Shown: positions 1 through 11,526, numbered from the stretch's first letter. The stretch is 64,000 nucleotides of DNA from Nereocystis luetkeana (GCA_031213475.1 JARUPZ010000013.1:9588794-9652793); one strand, 5' to 3'. Numbers and translations are program-made. Notes: generated from the sequence alone by a model not told the origin.

Positions 1-942
1 GGGATGTGTGAGGACCGTAACCCCACTGGTTAGATACAGACATCTCCGCGAACGTTGGTACTACACCTCTTTCAACTGCCGCCCGGTAAGGGTGCCGTTG
101 TGTCTCAGAAATGTTTCTTCCCCAAAATATGATACCTCCATCGTAGGACTTCTCAGAATGCGTCACAGCCTCCCCGGTTAAGGTGTGAGAGGGTGTCGAT
201 GGCCGTCACTAAGCCAATCACATTGCGTAGCGCGCAACGCCCAGCAGCCAGCGTGTATTACGGGAGCAGGTTGCTATTGGCTTGACACATCAACTCCCCA
301 CGCACGAGCTGTGCCCCCCGCCAGAAGGGAGGTTTGAAGGGCACTGCCGATACATGTAGATACACGGAAACTTCTACGGGACACACACGCGCGCTCAACC
401 TCCCGCTTTGGAGCCACAGGAAGAAGGAGAATCATCAGCCGCGTTAGCCAACGTCGCCCACCACGGAGCTGGCGGCAATCGTTCCAGGCTAATCTGACTG
501 AGAGGAGACAGTCAGTCGGCGCTGCATTGCGCAGCACCCTCAGCCCGGACAGAGCGTACCCAGAAGGAGAAGACCACAGTGAAGCAAACCACGAGCCCAA
601 GACGAGCGACCGGGCCGAATACCCTGGAGCCGACCGGATCCTTCAGAGTTGGCTAGAGCATCTTGGGGATTTACGTTAGGACGTCCCGGTCGTTGAGATA
701 TTTCCTCGATACTTCTACGACGATTCGTCACGGACTATACTCTTGCTGCCGAGAGTTTCCCCATAGTTCCTACCAGGTACTAATAGACACGACGGGCATT
801 TCTCGAACACTTGGGGCCAACGCTCGGACAGCGCTTGCTCTGGGTAGGTAGTATCGGGAGCTATTTTTCGTCGCGGGAAGTGCTGCCACCGGTGCCTGGA
901 GCCCAATGAAGGGTAGGGGCACAGGTAGCCGGGGCCTCTACA

Positions 943-961
943 CCCCCCCCCCCCCCCCCCC
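943..961. repeat. Poly(C) run, 19 nt
   Basis: Uninterrupted C homopolymer. One of at least nine C/G runs of 15 nt or more in the window. Confidence 0.95.
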
Positions 962-2719
962 TCCTGCACAATGCGGGCGAAAAAAAATCCTTGTGAAGAC
1001 CTTGAACGATGCATCAAACCCTTCAAACGTGTCGACAACCTCTCAACTCGATACGTCTAATGGTGTGCTACGTTGCTTCGACGTCTCTACAAGGGTGGTT
1101 GTACGCCCACATTGTATAAAAGACCGGGGGAGTACCGGCCACCTGTGCGGACCGAGGGGAGAGGGGTTCTCACGTTGTGGCCCAGGATGCTAGAAGTGTC
1201 GCGCGCATGAGGGATGACAGCAAGACAAGAACGGACGGAAACCAAGTGAATCAGTTGATCATGGTGGTTGTCGACATGTAAAGACAGTACGACAGGCCCG
1301 GGCGTCCGGGATGCATCACGGGTTGCATGGAGGTGAACCACCAACCCAAACTAGTAGGCAATCGAAATAAAGCGAAGAATAGGCAGGCCCACCTGCTGGG
1401 GACGGACGCCTTGATCTAACCCAATAGATTTGCTTGCATGATTGCCGGAGGCGCAAACAATACCACGGTAAAACCAGGATCGACGAAAATGAGGGCTCCC
1501 GCGTGGAAAGCCATAAGCACCCGGGCGAATGACAAGCTGTGGGAGGTCCCTCTCCCAGCTCTCAGATGTTTCGTGTGATGGGCTCAAGGCTATTCATATG
1601 AGATACACCGCCTTACCTGTCGAGGTAGGACGTGCGGATTCCCCGGTTGAGACGGGGTGGTCAAGGCCTTCTTCTGGTGGTGTCGTCAGATGCATCGCCT
1701 CATGTCTGCGAGGTATTACGTAAGGGTGTTCGGGTCCGGGTTGCTCTGTGAGGTTTTAGGAACACGGCTCGTACACTGAGCGAGCCAAATAACGACACCT
1801 GACAGCTGGCCAACCAAAACCCAACGATCTCGCATGGCGGAAAAAGTGATCCCGGAGGAAAATACTGGGTGGATTGTTGCCGGAGGATCGCGAGATGCTC
1901 CTCCCTTCGAACGATGGCACCTGCCACTTGAAATCCAAACGCACAGCGCATGTTCCAAGACAGGTGTAACGATAGATGGGTCCGGACACGTTTGCCCAGA
2001 AAAACAGACTACGTGTGCGGGGGCCGGCGAAGGAGAGAGCGAACGCCTTGATACGAGTGGCGGGTGCAGATGGGCCGGATACGGATGGAAGGGGGGAAAG
2101 TAAGGCCGGTTGATGGCGTTGCCCACCAGCAGATAAGTGGGACTTTTACTGCAGCTCAGACAATCCAGAGTGAAGGTCATTGAGACAGGGATGAATGTTT
2201 CGCAACCTGCACAAACTGAATGGCACTTGGCATGGACCTCTCGCGCGGGAGAGGCCGGTGATGTAGCGGGTCATTTCGGGGCATACCATGGGCTCGAAAT
2301 TCGTTGTTTTTCCAGACCGCTGCCGAGGCTATACGATACTGTGAGCGCTTGATGACACAATCGCTGTGAGGGGACATGTTGTCTTCCTTTAGAGTGCAGG
2401 GGCCACGTGCGACGGGAAGAAAACCGAGCAAACTACACGCGGGAAGCACGTGGAAGCTGCTGCATATCCCACCCCTTAGCCGAAGAGAACACACCGGATG
2501 TATTCGACTCCTCTCCCTCAGCCAGGACGTTCCCGAGACGGACAGAGAGCAAAGAAGCGTGGCGCACGAGGGGAGTACTGGTAGTGTCAACGAAAAATAA
2601 TGGACTCCTTAGAATGGAAATCTGCAAAAAGCACAACTAACTGGAGGGGATGAACTCTTGGCATATTTTGAAGACGAAAGGGAGAGGGGTGCAAGAAAAT
2701 ATAGTATGAAAGTGTCACG

Positions 2720-2734
2720 CCCCCCCCCCCCCCC
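2720..2734. repeat. Poly(C) run, 15 nt
   Basis: Uninterrupted C homopolymer in otherwise unassigned sequence. Confidence 0.95.
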
Positions 2735-4754
2735 TCCGCATGTCGAAGCTCAATACCTTTTGGTGTTGACCCTCTGGAGTACGTAATAACTTCCAAATCT
2801 CGCCATTTTTCCGGTCTTTACGCGGGATTGTTGCCACGAGTGTGCTGTTTAGCGATACCCATGGCGACGGCAGAAGGAACAAACAGACTCATATACCCAC
2901 AATTCCTAACTCGGCGGAGGGCGCCAACGCGGCCGTCGCGTTATCGGCGGGAATGTGTCGATGCCTCGCAAGCGGACGCCACCGGCGGGGTAAAAGGGCG
3001 AAATGAACTATACCGAGGGGCCACCCACCGCCTTTGAAAAATAATCGGAGGAAAGACGCATACCCCCGACGAAGAGGGGACGTATCTGTAGGTACCCCGG
3101 TCGTTGTGCCGCCGGCGGGCACGCGTCGATACCTTTCAATGCAACGCTGCCGGAACCAAGGCCGGAAAAAACTAGCGAAGAGCCAGCGGCTGCGTCTGGC
3201 TATGAAGAGCAGAGGCGACACACAATATAGCTCGGAAGGGGGGCGTAGTGGGGAGAGGAGGCAAGCGATCTTCCCACATACCTGGGAAGGAGATGGAGGG
3301 ACGATGTCGACGCCATCCTCCGCGACAGGACTGAAGCTGCCGTAGAGAGGGGTGATGCTATCAGCAGGTGTGTTGTTTAGCTGCCCGGACCCGCTCGGCT
3401 CATTGACTATATCCTGTTCCTCTGCACTGTGCCGCACAAGTCACTATTAATTGTTAGAGTTCCGCTGGTGTGGGCTATGTTATTGCTAAGGCGACGGGTA
3501 GTCACAAGTAGGGAAGACGGAGGGTACCGTAGTGATCCCTCCATAGTGCCGGTCGAGTAGTGCAGCCGGCCGGCTCTAGTGCCTGCGAAATCGATTGTCA
3601 CAGATGGGGGTTGACCAGTGTGACAGAGAGTGGAGCAGGGTTGGTTCCCGCTGCAGTGTCTGTTGGATTATACGCCTGCTCGTTTCGCCATATGCACCGC
3701 CATGAGGGTTGTTCGCTACGCTTTGTCTAAACAAACCGTCCACGCCCGTTGTCGAGCGAGGTACAGGGCCAGTCATCCGAGTTGCCTAAACAAACGCGAA
3801 AGCGAAATTATTGAGGGCATCGTACCTCCCCCTATACATCAATAGGCTGGGTTGGCGTCGGTTAGCGACGGCACTGTAAAACGTGCCGCTCACTACTTGG
3901 GCCAGACAGCCAGGGTGCCCGTTTTCTTTGTCGGTCGGTCACAACCGGTGGTCGGGATAGGTAATAATTTGTGCTGGGTGGAGAGCCTTTTCTCCGCGCA
4001 AGGGGACTGATCGTATCACGTACCCTGGTAGTGTCTTTTGATAGGGAATCCGAAGAGTCAGTTACATAGTACCACCGGAACCCTTATCAACCATTGTTTT
4101 CTCTCGAAGCGGCCACACCGGAACCCAAAAACACGCATTGAAGGCCGTGGCAGTGAGCAGCACAGAATGCCCGTCCTGATACCATCGCTGTGCGGTACAA
4201 CAGGGCTAGAAAAAGGAGCATGCGCCAGAAATTAACGGCCGCCCCTAGATGGTGACGGGTGCATATATTCACAGACGCGCACGCGGGGCTCGGTTCGTCT
4301 TTGTATCAGCAGGGCGACCTGCTCTGCCGTCCGAGGAAAATACACCGGGTGAACACAGACACAGGGCTTGCGCAAGTGGGGAGCTACTGGGGTAGTGCGG
4401 CGTCACCCGACGAGCCCTACATAAATAAGGCTCGCCGCCGAGCAGACGTCTCATGCTAGCATTTGGGCTGGGCGGAGCAGCGACCGCCTCGAAACGTGTC
4501 GTGAATGTAAGGGAGTTCATGGGTTCAACGGAACGATCCTGCTGGTGTTCGGTCACTACACGATGCGTACATCTTGGTGCGATCAGGAAGTACTGTAGTG
4601 CACTACCTTGGCGTCTTGGGAGATGCAGGAATATACACGACCAGCAGCTTTTGAGATTTAAATTTGCGGTTGTGGTCGGAAGCACGACAAAGGTTCGACC
4701 CTGCGATGCCTTTACCGAGCCTTACCACGGGAGGGGATGAATGGCGCCTTTGTT

Positions 4755-4870
4755 TCTGAGTTCCTCATAGGAGGAGCTCAGTATATCACGGCAAACATGA
4801 CTTCGAACAAGATAGTTCGCGCGATCTGTCCACCACTTCTATGTGCTAGTGCCAGACGAAGTGCTTGAAA
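4755..4870 (+). repeat. Diverged fragment of element D
   Basis: Shares the order of blocks seen in the element D copies at 6092 and 14128: a short 'aggagctca' palindrome-like block, a 'acttcgaa' block, then a segment ending in a 'tatg-gct' block. Identity is low and the ends are not defined. Confidence 0.35.
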
Positions 4871-4923
4871 AATATCGTACTGTTTCAGTAAATAATAACC
4901 ACTGCTCTTATCATAGCCCGCGT

Positions 4924-5003
4924 GTCCTCTCCTGTTCTCTCCTACCCTCTCCTTTCCGGTCCTTTCGTTTGTGCTCTCCTGTCCTGTCCTTTCCTCTCTA
5001 TTG
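4924..5003. repeat. Pyrimidine-rich low-complexity tract
   Basis: About 80 bp made almost entirely of imperfect CTCTCCTGTCCT-type units. No gene is seen in it. Confidence 0.7.
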
Positions 5004-5978
5004 TGCTCGTGGTTCTTCGCACACACCTCGCTTTCGGCTCCTACAGGTTGCGGTTTATGGAATAGGGATGCACAAGCAGTACTTGTCCAGCGACTCGAAG
5101 GTGGAAGTCGTATAGAAGCACAACACGGGGCTCTTGGCTTGGCGCTTAGCGATTGTCCACCACCGCAGCACCGCACTGTTGGAGTCAGGCCACACAAACC
5201 GCCAGAGCTCGGAATGATGCAGACTGCCCGTCCGGCTGCCTCACAGAATTCGCCAACACGCTGCCTATGCTTGGCACGCTACCAAATGACCCGTCGCAGC
5301 CCAACTAAGAGGTGAACCCATCTTGCGACGACGCAGCCTCACCGTCCAGCTCCCACCTCAACCATCGGTCCACCGTGCCCTCATTGGGACCAACTCTATG
5401 CCAACGCCGTAGCGACAACTCCAGTTGCCTCCGCCGAGCTGATTCAAGCCACACCCTAGCTACGTCACTGACCCCACGCCCTCGCCAGATAAACACTCCC
5501 CTCTGTGTTGGAGCTATGGGCACGGTACCGCCCCATGGGTTGATTTTCTATCCCCAAACACAGTACATTCCGTTGCTGTACCACGCCGCAAGCTTTGTAT
5601 TTCACACGGCCCCCGTCTCCTCCGCTCCCTGACGTACTGCTGTAAGTCGCTGAAACCTCCAAAGGCTTGGACATTCGGTAGTTTGTTCAAGAAATGCTTG
5701 CCGAAGGTTGTACGGTCCCCCCTTCTCCCTGGTAATGCTTTAGTGCATGAGCTCTGAACACCAGCTGATTTCTTGGAAAGAGACGCTTATAGCCCGTAAA
5801 GCGTGAGGCATCAAACGAAGAATGTTGAAACTAGTACCACGTACCTGGCACTACTGTAGGTAGACTGGGTGCAACGATATCGGGCCCAGTACACTAGTAC
5901 CTTCTCCTCCTCAGTCTAGGAGCTCCGTGACGCTTGAGAAATGTTTGGAGCGAAAACGTGCAACCCGTGCTGTTATAC

Positions 5979-6087
5979 TATTACGGGGGGCCATAGTTAA
6001 CAGGGCCTATGGTATACATAAAAACCTATATGTTTGACCATTTTTACCCACAATATCTGGTCCTGTTAACTATGGCCCCCCGTAATA
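5979..6087. mobile_element. Element B copy 1 (TA-flanked MITE)
   Basis: A 109-bp unit with near-perfect terminal inverted repeats that begin TTACGGGGG and end CCCCCGTAA, flanked by TA on both sides. The inner part is AT-rich. No coding capacity. Seven copies of the same unit occur in the window. TA flanks and small size are what is known for Tc1/mariner-type (Stowaway-like) MITEs. It lies directly against the start of element D copy 1. Confidence 0.85.
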
Positions 6088-6091
6088 GTAT

Positions 6092-6336
6092 CCCACAGCA
6101 GTAGGGGTGCACCAGAATGTCCTGAACCCCTCACATTAGGAGCTCACTATCTCACCCAATACAATACTTCGAAGAAATTCGTTCGTGCCACCTGACCGGC
6201 ACTTGTATGCGCTACAGTAGTAGTCCTGGAACGAATATAGGAGTAAAATTTTCATCCTAACTGGTAGTTCCTCACTTAAGGAACTCATTTGGACAGAAAC
6301 CCTTGGCCCGAAAAGTGCAACCCCTACCGTGGGGTG
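6092..6336 (+). mobile_element. Element D copy 1
   Basis: A unit of about 245 bp whose two ends are imperfect inverted repeats: the left end carries 'gtaggggtgcacc', the right end 'gtgcaacccctac'. A second copy lies at 14128-14479, interrupted by element B. This copy is uninterrupted and so acts as the empty site for that insertion. No ORF. Superfamily unknown. Confidence 0.7.
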
Positions 6337-6567
6337 ACGCACCAACTTCACGCCGTAGATGGGTGCTGTGGTATACAGGGCCGGCACTCTTTGGTCAATT
6401 TGTTTGTAACCGATATTTTGCTTCTGAACTGAGTGAAGGAGCTAACTACCCAACAGCGCATCCCTTAAAACGTTCGTTTTCACTTCAAACTTCGATATAA
6501 ACCCACACCAGGCCAATGTGCTTGCTCGCCAGAAGCGAACCTGGTACGTGGTAATGACTGCAATCTC

Positions 6568-6640
6568 GTTTGGGGACAAACTATATTAAATCTGAGTGGT
6601 TGGTCCCCAAAACGGGGCGGTAGTTCTAAAATTGTTAGGG
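6568..6640. repeat. Element A copy 1 (partial foldback)
   Basis: Contains the two inner arms of the element A foldback (ggggacaaact and ggtccccaaaacggg) but lacks a clear left terminus. See the copy at 11440 for the complete form. Confidence 0.6.
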
Positions 6641-6739
6641 GTACCCGGTGCGCCTTTCCTCAAAGTCATTTTTAGGCGACACATTGAGCTCTGTTGAGTT
6701 CAAAGGTAGGGGCACTTTGTATCCGTTGTGAGGTTCGCC

Positions 6740-6985
6740 TATCGGGCAGGTACTCGTTGGAACTCACGTGTGTTATTCGCCCAGAGATAGAAGCAGAGAG
6801 CAGCTTTCTTCCTTTCGTGCACGATGAGAGACTGAGAGCAAGGCTCGTGCCTCGCTGGGAAAACCCCTTGGTGTTCTATCTAAGATACGCCTCCCAAGTA
6901 CTACGAACATGATCCCAATACCTGAACCCAGGTAATTACCGGCCCTTCAGCCTGATTCTAAGCAGTACTGTAACACTAGCTCACG
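6740..6985 (+). repeat. Element E copy 1, unknown interspersed repeat
   Basis: About 245 bp shared with 7728-7868 and 10000-10222. Common blocks include 'agagatagaag', 'tttcgtgcacgat', 'ctcgtgcctc', 'gggaaaacccc', 'taagatacgcct' and 'aacccaggtaattacc'. No terminal inverted repeats or tail were seen, so the class is unknown. Confidence 0.6.
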
Positions 6986-7324
6986 CCGATGATCGTATAT
7001 TCAGAATCATTGGAGACACATGGAAACCCCGATTCAACGAGCTAGGGTATGGGTCGAAGATGCGGCTCCTCTCGACCCACTCCCACACTTCTGACGACAA
7101 GGTGACGAAGCCGGCAAGGTACGTCAAACCAAGAAAGCAGGGAAGTCCAACCGTAAGGGGCAGTAGTAGTAGATCGTCAACGATCCTCCTTCCGATATGC
7201 CCGGCGCTTATGCCGACTTTTGACGATGTCGTCATATTCCTGCGCGGAGCAGTATATATATGATGGCTGCAGAGACTCGCCTTTTTCGGGACCAGAGTGC
7301 AGCGGATTATGCAGGGTTCTAAAA

Positions 7325-7700
7325 TATTAGACTTTTGCCGTGGCATAGCCATGATACCACCCATGGCATACCATGGCACCCCCGCGACATCCCATGGCGT
7401 GGCATAGGATTCCATGGCACGCTGTGGGGGGCGCCCCGCATGCCACGGCTGGTACTATGGCAACCACCGAAGCAACCCGCACGGCACTCCATGGCGACTG
7501 CACGGCATATCACGCCAACCCCCACGACACCCCAATGTCCAAGGCACCTAGGTTTGGGTTTGGCACGTAGATGTAGGGTCAGCGTTGGGGTTAGGGATAG
7601 GCTTAGGGTTCCGTGGTATGCCGTGGAGGTCCGTAGAAGGTTCCGTGGTATGCCGTGGACGATACCGTGGAAGGTGTTGCCGCAGGTGGTACCACGGCCT
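7325..7700. repeat. Inverted cluster of degenerate CCATGG/CCGTGG units
   Basis: The left half is packed with CCATGGCA and GGCATACCATGG-like units; the right half with CCGTGGTATGCCGTGG units, which are the reverse complement of the same theme. The whole can fold back on itself. It keeps open frames on both strands, but these follow from the repeat structure and are not called as genes. A few TTAGGG-like words sit at the centre. Confidence 0.65.
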
Positions 7701-7727
7701 GTCGCGAAAAAAGGCAACAATATGCAC

Positions 7728-7868
7728 CCCCCTCCTCGCTGGGAAAACCCCTGTTTTTCCATCCAAGATACGCCTCCCACGTACTACAAATACAATCCCA
7801 ATACTTGAACCCCTGCGTAATTATCGGCCTTTCAGCCTCATTCAAAGCAGTGTCATAACAGCTCCACG
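7728..7868 (+). repeat. Element E copy 2 (truncated)
   Basis: Matches the right part of element E copies 1 and 3, from the 'ctcgctgggaaaacccc' block to the 'aaagcag-gt' block. The left part is missing and replaced by the CCATGG-type repeat. Confidence 0.55.
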
Positions 7869-7989
7869 AGTCCGGGGGCTCGGGATGTTTTCAGGTGTAC
7901 CCCTACCGTGTAGCATGCGTCCGTACTATGGCTCCGAGTGACCTCGGCATTTGTGACGAGGGAACGCCTGCTTGTTCATATATAAGATC

Positions 7990-8220
7990 GGTCCTACGAT
8001 AGAGGTAGCACATTTAATTTCCGCTATTTGTTTTCTGAAAAACTGGGTTCTTTGACCCCAATCTTGATTTCGATAAAAAACGTTTTGTAGACTCGGGCCA
8101 TTGGATTATTTGCCGCGATGCGATAGGATTTCTGCTTTAAGTCAGTTTTCGGGTGAGGCATGGAGCTCCTTACGTGAGGAGCCTCAGAAAATATAGGGTG
8201 AAGCTCTATCGTAGAACGCC
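7990..8220 (+). mobile_element. Element C copy 1
   Basis: A unit of about 230-250 bp with inverted ends: left 'ctacgatagaggtagcac', right 'ctctatcgtagaacgc'. Internal blocks (cagttttcgggtgaggc, tggagctcctta) recur in copies at 8557, 30624 and 41285. No coding capacity; a non-autonomous DNA-transposon-like element. Confidence 0.7.
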
Positions 8221-8556
8221 TCATAAATGGGAGAGGGTGAAATAGGAAAGCGTGCTGCAGTTGGAGTGTATTCGCCTTCCTTTGTGCTTGCCGCACTCTG
8301 TACGTCCGACCCCTCGAAACACGTAGGCCGGAAAGAGCTGGACGTCCGAGCACTAGGAATTTGAGCAATGCCACCTTAGAGGGGCGGTGTGGCTTACGTT
8401 TTTCTGGGCTCCTCACATGGAGAGCTCAGTGTCTCTCATCGCGCGAAACTTGACCTCTCGACCAAGTTTTTTTCGGGTAGCCATCAACATTTCTCTGAGC
8501 TATTAATCCAGCAGTCCTGCGATAGGAATACCCTCTCTCTGAGAAAGTAAATGCCA

Positions 8557-8800
8557 CGTTCTACGATGGGGGTAGCACATTTCCGCTAAAATGGTTTCTG
8601 AATGACGGGGTTCATTAACCCGAAATCGTCGCAATGACAATCTTGGTTAGTAAAATTATGTGTTTCCATACTTGGGGCCATTTTCATGGGGGTGCAATTT
8701 AATTTTCGCTGAAGTCAGTTTTCGGGTGAGGTATGGAGCCCCTTAACTAAAAAAAAAACCTCAGAAGGTTTTGTTAGGGTGAATCTCTATCGTAGAACGC
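8557..8800 (+). mobile_element. Element C copy 2
   Basis: Ends 'cgttctacgat' and 'atcgtagaacg' are perfect inverted repeats. Internal sequence 'gacggggttcattaaccc' is the uninterrupted form of a site that carries element A in copy 4. Confidence 0.75.
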
Positions 8801-8819
8801 CTCAAGCAGTACAGTTGTC

Positions 8820-8920
8820 ATACTAACCGGTATACTACTGGTTGCTCACTCGCGGAGCCCCACCGGCCAGAAAAAAAATGAGCCATAATTAATTTTGCAA
8901 CCTCTACCGCTGGATGGGTC
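8820..8920 (+). repeat. Diverged right end of element D
   Basis: Resembles the right third of element D (blocks 'catactaaccgg', 'ctcac', 'gcaacctctacc'). The left part is missing. Confidence 0.35.
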
Positions 8921-9145
8921 TAATTACGAGTCAATTCTATGGTGGCTGTACAATGATGTATGTATGTGCAGATACAGTCGCGTCGGAATATGTAGGAGTA
9001 TGTATTTGCGCCTATTATGGTATGCAATGAACCCACCGTTCTGCTGATGTAAGTGTGTTCGCGTACTCTAGGCTGTCTGAGGAACTGAGCCCGTTGTTGT
9101 CAGGTTGTACCGGTACCTCTTCATTTTCGCGGTTTAGGGTCTATT

Positions 9146-9236
9146 GGAACCCTTTTAGAACCGCAGTCCCGTTTTGGGAGACAGGCCGCTTAGAGCGTGA
9201 GTGGTTTGCCCCCACAACGGGACTGCAGGCCTACAG
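9146..9236. mobile_element. Element A copy 2
   Basis: Foldback unit: left arm 'ttagaaccgcagtcccg', right arm 'acgggactgcaggcct'. Termini are diverged. Confidence 0.7.
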
Positions 9237-9852
9237 TAAACAGAAGTGTTTTTCAGTTTTATTCAGTATTTTCCCGTTTTGTTTTCGACAAAATTTTAAA
9301 GCCGAAAAAATTCCGACCTCGAAAATTGACGTCTTGAAGTTTTCAAGGTGTTTCAGGAAATTTAGGTACAATCCTGTAGGGGATAGGGCAGCCTCACCGC
9401 TCGAGCTGTGCCACCACTCGCGAACGCACAAGGCTGACAAGGGTCGTTCCTAAGGTCATTCGTAAGTCATGGCCGAACGCAGAAGGCGCCATAGCATTCT
9501 GGGCGGTCGTTGCCAAGTTCACAAGGTGACCGCACCGAGGTGGCCGACCGACTGATCAAAGACTTTGTCGCGTTGGGAGTCGTAGCGGAACGAGTTGGCG
9601 GCGGATTTCACTCCCCAAGGCACAAACACCTGCCTACGAGGCAGGCCGAGGACAGTGGGATCCCCGCACGGATGGGTTCCGCTAGCGCTGTTGCTGTAGT
9701 GACGGTTCTGTGCCAGGTGGACGGTGGTTTTGCGAGCCAACTGAGGCACCTACTCGATAAGATTTAGCCCCAGCTGAATTTGGTGAAGAGCCGAAGTTTC
9801 CGGAAAAAACGAAAAAAATACGTGTCGTTAAGATCGACTCTTGCCAGAGGGA

Positions 9853-9970
9853 TGTTCAGATCATGGACAGCGGGACACTTTGATGGATTCGAAACCCATT
9901 GTGATTTCACGCGCAGGTTCGAGTCCTGCCGTCGACGCCACTTGTTAAGATCATGGACAGCGGGACACTT
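9853..9970. repeat. 28-bp direct repeats flanking a tRNA fragment
   Basis: The sequence at 9853-9880 is repeated at 9943-9970 with one mismatch (core 'gatcatggacagcgggac'). The 62 bp between them hold the 3' part of a tRNA-Ser including CCA. Such flanks are what target-site duplication by a retrotransposon would leave, but a local tandem duplication would look similar. Confidence 0.85.
9881..9940 (+). pseudogene. tRNA-Ser(CGA) 3'-half retropseudogene
   Basis: The segment reads as the anticodon arm (loop TTCGAAA, anticodon CGA), a variable arm, a perfect T arm (gcagg-ttcgagt-cctgc), the 3' acceptor strand cgtcgac, a discriminator G and an encoded CCA. Eukaryotic tRNA genes normally lack CCA, so an encoded CCA suggests origin from a mature tRNA. 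A normal D arm is not visible next to it. A short upstream stretch at 9833-9839 (atcgact) could be a decayed 5' acceptor, which would instead make this a broken tRNA gene. Confidence 0.6.
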
Positions 9971-9999
9971 GGTATCCCTGGGCAGGTCTGCCTATTAAG

Positions 10000-10222
10000 C
10001 CGGTATTCATTGGTACTCACGTTGATGTTCGCTTAGAGATAGAAGAGCCACTTAATTCCTTTCGTGCACGACGGAGACTGAGACCACGCTCGTGCCTCTA
10101 TGGAAAACCCCTGGTTTTCCACCTAAGATACGCCTTCCAAGTACTACAAATACGATCCCAGCGCCAGAACCCAGGTAATTACCGGGCTTTCAACCTCGTA
10201 CAAAGCAGGATCATAACAGGGA
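10000..10222 (+). repeat. Element E copy 3
   Basis: Same block order as the copy at 6740: 'actcacgtt', 'agagatagaag', 'tttcgtgcacga', 'gaaaacccctgg', 'aagatacgcctt', 'aacccaggtaattaccgg'. Confidence 0.6.
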
Positions 10223-10722
10223 CGCATGGTTGTGTCCGAGAGCTAGGGTACACCGATCGATGTTGAAAAAACGCATTCACCTATATAGACAGATACATGC
10301 TACGGACGGGAGGTGTACGTGGCGGCTTATTTTTCTCAGGCTTGTATAACTTGACTATGGTGTAGGAGCCTCATACACCTCACTAGTAGTATAAAAGTGG
10401 GCCTTGGAAAAGGCTACTGCGAAAGTGCGACACCACAGTACTCCCGTACATACAGCACGAACATCACCAAATCATGTCGCAACACCACAGCTGCCGTTAT
10501 AATTTAACGGTATTCCGACCATATAGGGGTAAGGAGACCGATCAGTCCCAGTGACTTTGGCCCAAACATACTTTGCACGTAGCCCTATATATCGCAGCAC
10601 GCCTCTGCACCAGATACAAATCTGGGGGTAAATTTGAACATTTGAAAAAAAATGCCTTTTTTTGCTGCAGGATGTACATTTTAACGTTTTTTTTGCCTTT
10701 TTTCGCCACCTTGACGAAACAA

Positions 10723-10778
10723 CACGAAAAAGACCAATATGCAAGTGTTTCACGAAAAAGACCAATATGCAAGTGTTT
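10723..10778. repeat. Perfect 28-bp tandem duplication
   Basis: Two adjacent identical 28-bp units, 10723-10750 and 10751-10778, starting 'cacgaaaaagacc'. No role is apparent. Confidence 0.95.
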
Positions 10779-11439
10779 CGTATGGCCATGAAGGGCAACC
10801 CCGACATTTTTTGCTATCTACTTCAACCACGGCGCAAGCGTGCGCTCCTTGAACGTATATGCCTCTCTTCGGGTTCCCAGACGGCACAAAACATTGATCC
10901 GGTACTCTGGCAGGGGTTGCTTATGGCAGCCCTGTACCACTCGCAGCAAAAAAACAGGTATCACGGACATCTTCTCCTAGTTGATGCGATCACGTCGACA
11001 CGTCTAGCGTCGAATGTTGAGACTCCTTCACCGCCGACCTATGGCCTGAAGATCAATCATGCGGATTCGAGTGTTGGCCGCTTAAAACCCAACGTTGCAA
11101 CGCCTCTGAAAGTAGCACGAGCAAACCCTTTATCTCACGAACTTGAGTTCGCACGCCTCGACCGGGTTGACCGATGCTTTCTCCTTCCTTGCTGATGCCG
11201 TCACGTGAATATGCTTCGTCTTGGGGGATTTCTGTATATATTCAGTGTGTCGTCGCCCGAAGGTGGAACGCCGCGCTTCTTGCTGTAACCAGCTCGAAGA
11301 AGGATGGTACCGAATACTGCCCTCGTCTCCTAGGTATTTCAGGTATCGAGGATTGCCGCGATATTAAAAAGGAGGAGTTTCCGTGCTTCTTTCAGTGTTA
11401 TGCATCGATTCGACACTAATGGTCGAGGTGATTGGTTAA

Positions 11440-11526
11440 CTTTTAGAACCGCAGTCCCGTTCTGGGGACAATCCAGTCAAATTTCAAGTAGTTTTGTCCC
11501 CAAACGGGACTGCGGTCCTAAAGGGG
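11440..11526. mobile_element. Element A copy 3 with TTAA on both sides
   Basis: The clearest element A. Left arm 'cttttagaaccgcagtcccg', right arm 'cgggactgcggtcctaaag', joined by 'ggggacaat' and 'tttgtcccc' inner arms, so the whole 87 bp can form one long hairpin. It is flanked exactly by TTAA at 11436-11439 and 11527-11530. TTAA duplication and ends beginning with C-rich CCYT are known for piggyBac-type elements; assignment to that group is an inference. Confidence 0.8.

Larger units (their letters stand above)
1..4740. other. No recognisable gene
   Basis: I see no protein family, RNA gene or mobile element here. Open frames up to 182 codons exist on both strands but show no coherent domain, no consistent codon bias and no paired splice signals. 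Two poly(C) runs are the only clear low-complexity features. Confidence 0.5.

Noticed and set aside
2889-3437. 182-codon open frame on the minus strand
   Set aside because: No domain, no codon bias, no splice context; composition looks like random GC-rich sequence.
7570-7612. TTAGGG-like words, possible interstitial telomere repeat
   Set aside because: Only about three imperfect units, irregularly spaced within another degenerate repeat.
9510-9767. 85-codon frame on the plus strand with mildly protein-like content
   Set aside because: Codon bias is weak, no splice or start context, and it lies between repeats.
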